From: Actinobaculum suis
GTDB taxonomy: Bacteria; Actinomycetota; Actinomycetes; Actinomycetales; Actinomycetaceae
Assembly: GCF_900102025.1 (NCBI RefSeq)
Contig: NZ_FNAU01000001.1
Location: 124,001-188,000, forward strand
DNA length: 64,000 bases
Reading direction: 5' to 3'
Position numbers and translations under genes: made by a program. The notes below the pieces were generated by a model that worked only from the letters and a program-made list of their open reading frames with translations, did no database searches and was not told the DNA's origin. Shown in pieces: positions 62,202 through 64,000 of this stretch. The first letter of the stretch is position 1; every line of letters starts with the position of its first letter.

Positions 62202-63731
62202 TTACTCTTGTTCGGCCTTGCGGCGGCGTACCGAAGCCACGCCGGCCCAAACACCCAGGCCGATAAGCACCACACCCACGACGGCGAGGATCAGCGCGCC
62301 CTGTGCACCGGTCAGCGGCAAGCCGGGAAGCTTGCTACCAGCATCACCAGCGGTGAGGTTGGTGATCGTCTGTACGTTGGTATTCGCATCCGCCACGACA
62401 TTGACAAGCTGCCCATCAGCCCACTTTTTATCAATTTCGTAGCCAACCGGAGCCTTGATTTCTTTCACCCAGTACTTGCCTACCGCAAGATTTTGGGTTG
62501 CTACCCCACCTTCAGCGGTAGTTATCTCTACGGGATCAAATTTCTCATCCGGTCCCGATCCGTCCTTCACAGCCGGCTGGATAGAGAAGGTGGCACCATC
62601 GAGGGTCAGGTTTTGACCATTGACCTTCTTGATGGTCAGAGTCGAAAAGTCAACCGTAGTCGGTTCTTCAGTACCAGGCTTACCTGGGTTGGACGACTTA
62701 TACGTCTCATTGTTGATCACGGTCTGCGACTGGTTGGTCAGTGGCCCGTTCAAGGAATCGGCAACAGTAGCACGAATAGTCACATTCACGGTATATCCGG
62801 ACTTCAGTTGGTCCAAAACATTCGCAAAGTCAACCGTAACCGTGTTGGTCGAGGCCTCAATTGAAATCTGCGGCGTAACGTCTACCTTTTGGTTATCGGT
62901 TCCCAATACCTCTACCGTGACCTTATCTTCAGTAACGGCATTAACGCCTTCCGGAAGGTCGTCGATTACCTTGAAGGTGGATAGTTTCTCAGTAGTACCG
63001 AGAGCCGGCACCTTCTGGGTGATCTGCCATGCAACCTCATCCCCCGGGAAATGCACCTTGTCTTGGTCGAGAACCTTCTTGACTGGCAGGTCATCGGGAT
63101 TGAGCACGGTATTCTTCGGATACACATGGACGTCATAAAGCCAGCCGTTTTGAGCCGCCTTATTCGGGGACGGGATCGTCACCAAGAACGGAGCACTCTT
63201 CGCGGTCACATTCTTCGGAGCCGACTTTTCCGTTACCAGGTAAACACCGATTGGCAACTCGGCCTTAGTAGCCTTTCCTTCTTTGTCCGTCGCCGGGAAA
63301 TCAACTGCTTCCTCGGTCGTGAATTCCATCTCTACCAGAGACTCCGGAGTCTTCGGGCTAGCTGGTCCTTTGCCCGTGATCTTTCCGTTAGCGTCGACCG
63401 TCAACGACTGGGCCGAAGTCCAGCCGACATTGGTCGAAAGGTCGATGTTTTTTACTTTCGCATAAGTAAAGGTGACGTCGCTAATCGGCTCCGTCGTGGG
63501 CTTTTCGCCGTCCTTTAGCTCCGTACCATCGCCCGCCTTACCCAGATCCGGGTTAGCGAACTTGTGGATCGTGATCGAACCCTTGGCGTCCGGGTTGATA
63601 TTGCCCGATTCTGCGTGAGCGGCCGGAGCGAGCGCCGCCATTCCGGCAATCCCGCCCGCGAAAGAGACGGTGAGCACGCCCGCAGCGAGCGCCGCCATCC
63701 GCGCGCGGAAGCTTTTCGTTTTCCTCGACAT
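62202..63731 (-). CDS. LPXTG-anchored major fimbrial subunit (SpaA/FimP type)
   Basis: 509 residues from ATG 63731 (AAGGA six bases before it; ATG 63737 is too close). Signal peptide to about residue 40 (MAALAPAAHA/ES). Pilin motif WLYDVHVYPKN with linking Lys206. A D2-type isopeptide domain (about 215-345), a Cna-B-like domain with the E-box YWVKEIKAPVGYEI (Glu424), sorting signal LPLTG at 471-475, helix, and RRRKAEQE tail. Forms the pilus shaft with the adjacent sortase. Sequence otherwise variable, as expected for a surface antigen. Confidence 0.95.
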   Translation of the reverse strand: MSRKTKSFRARMAALAAGVLTVSFAGGIAGMAALAPAAHAESGNINPDAKGSITIHKFANPDLGKAGDGTELKDGEKPTTEPISDVTFTYAKVKNIDLSTNVGWTSAQSLTVDANGKITGKGPASPKTPESLVEMEFTTEEAVDFPATDKEGKATKAELPIGVYLVTEKSAPKNVTAKSAPFLVTIPSPNKAAQNGWLYDVHVYPKNTVLNPDDLPVKKVLDQDKVHFPGDEVAWQITQKVPALGTTEKLSTFKVIDDLPEGVNAVTEDKVTVEVLGTDNQKVDVTPQISIEASTNTVTVDFANVLDQLKSGYTVNVTIRATVADSLNGPLTNQSQTVINNETYKSSNPGKPGTEEPTTVDFSTLTIKKVNGQNLTLDGATFSIQPAVKDGSGPDEKFDPVEITTAEGGVATQNLAVGKYWVKEIKAPVGYEIDKKWADGQLVNVVADANTNVQTITNLTAGDAGSKLPGLPLTGAQGALILAVVGVVLIGLGVWAGVASVRRRKAEQE

Positions 63732-63797
63732 ATTCATTCCTTACGAATAGTTTTCGTTTCCGGTTATTACGATTCCTCAGAGTGTTCCTCCGACGAC

Positions 63798-63890
63798 GCC
63801 GTAGCCCCGCCCGCGTGGAATCTCTGCCTTATTAGATGCAGTAGTCTCACGGCGAAGGCCGTAGCCCTGCTCGCGTGGAATCCTCTGCCT
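63798..63890. repeat. 60-bp-period direct repeat upstream of the pilin gene
   Basis: GCCGTAGCCCCGCCCGCGTG at 63798 and GCCGTAGCCCTGCTCGCGTG at 63858, each followed by GAATC and TCTGCCT, about 32 bases with few differences. Lies between the stop of the upstream anchored protein and the pilin start, where the pilin promoter or leader should be. Confidence 0.85.
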
Positions 63891-63926
63891 CAATATTTCC
63901 TTCCGATTAGTGCCCAATCCTCGTAC

Positions 63927-64000
63927 TTACTGAGCTCCCGCCTGCCGGCGTCGCAACGCCACCAGTCCGGCTATCCCAGCCAGCGCCACAATTGCCACGC
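63927..64000 (-). CDS. C-terminal end of another cell-wall-anchored protein (cut by window edge)
   Basis: The last 23 codons and TAA are visible: VAIVALAGIAGLVALRRR followed by QAGAQ. A hydrophobic stretch closed by three arginines and a short tail is the end of an LPXTG sorting signal. The LPXTG itself and the rest lie past 64000. Its place before the shaft pilin and sortase suggests the fimbrial tip adhesin (FimQ/SpaC position). Role is inferred from order only. Confidence 0.72.
   Translation of the reverse strand, partial: VAIVALAGIAGLVALRRRQAGAQ

Overview
The window is one contiguous piece of a bacterial chromosome from a medium-high-GC actinobacterium. The chains rimP-nusA-ylxR-infB-rbfA-truB, pyrH-frr-cdsA, rpsB-tsf and smc-ftsY-ffh / rpsP-khpA-rimM-trmD-rplS-lepB-rnhB-DUF2469-yraN-comM-dprA-xerC follow the order known from mycobacteria and other Actinobacteria. 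The class C sortase, LPXTG pilin and Ala/Pro/Glu-rich linkers inside many enzymes suggest the Actinomycetaceae (Actinomyces/Actinotignum/Actinobaculum-like). That family assignment is an inference. I see no transposase, prophage, CRISPR array, rRNA or tRNA gene.

Layout. (1) 1-9036, plus strand: a glycan-use locus. It holds the C-terminal end of a GH38 alpha-mannosidase, a GH5-like beta-mannosidase candidate, an ABC sugar importer (lipoprotein and two permeases, no ATPase), a GH20 beta-N-acetylhexosaminidase and a PfkB sugar kinase. The glycosidases seen in full have no signal peptide. Together they read as import of an N-glycan-derived oligosaccharide followed by cytoplasmic removal of alpha-Man, beta-Man and GlcNAc. 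(2) 9227-11195: a macro-domain protein and a pair of membrane proteins (DUF981 type). (3) 11245-20422, minus strand: translation/transcription operon rimP, nusA, ylxR, infB, rbfA, truB, with a BrnQ amino-acid carrier wedged between rbfA and truB. (4) 20540-24863: a membrane-anchored Ala-rich protein, proS and a DUF4081-GNAT protein. (5) 25145-28297, minus: DivIVA-like protein, cdsA, frr, pyrH. (6) 28681-31462: ACT-domain/UPF0210 pair and a formate/nitrite channel. (7) 32017-33824, minus: tsf, rpsB. (8) 34419-46560: M23 peptidase, then the long minus-strand xerC to rpsP block. (9) 46799-58653: CDF metal transporter, ffh, diacylglycerol-kinase-like protein, ftsY, an unknown anchored repeat protein, smc and ndk. 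(10) 58769-64000, minus: folC, a sortase C, an LPXTG major pilin and the last 23 codons of another anchored surface protein.

Two features set the window apart. Many intergenic gaps carry short tandem repeats (10, 16, 18, 23, 26 and 60 bp units) or long perfect hairpins. A 9-bp core, CGCGGAATT, with conserved flanks occurs 14 times, five of them between 58.0 and 58.8 kb. Conserved enzymes also carry in-frame Ala/Pro/Ser/Thr inserts (TruB, ProS, TrmD, the SMC hinge, GH20, FolC). TrmD is fused to a C-terminal GNAT domain.
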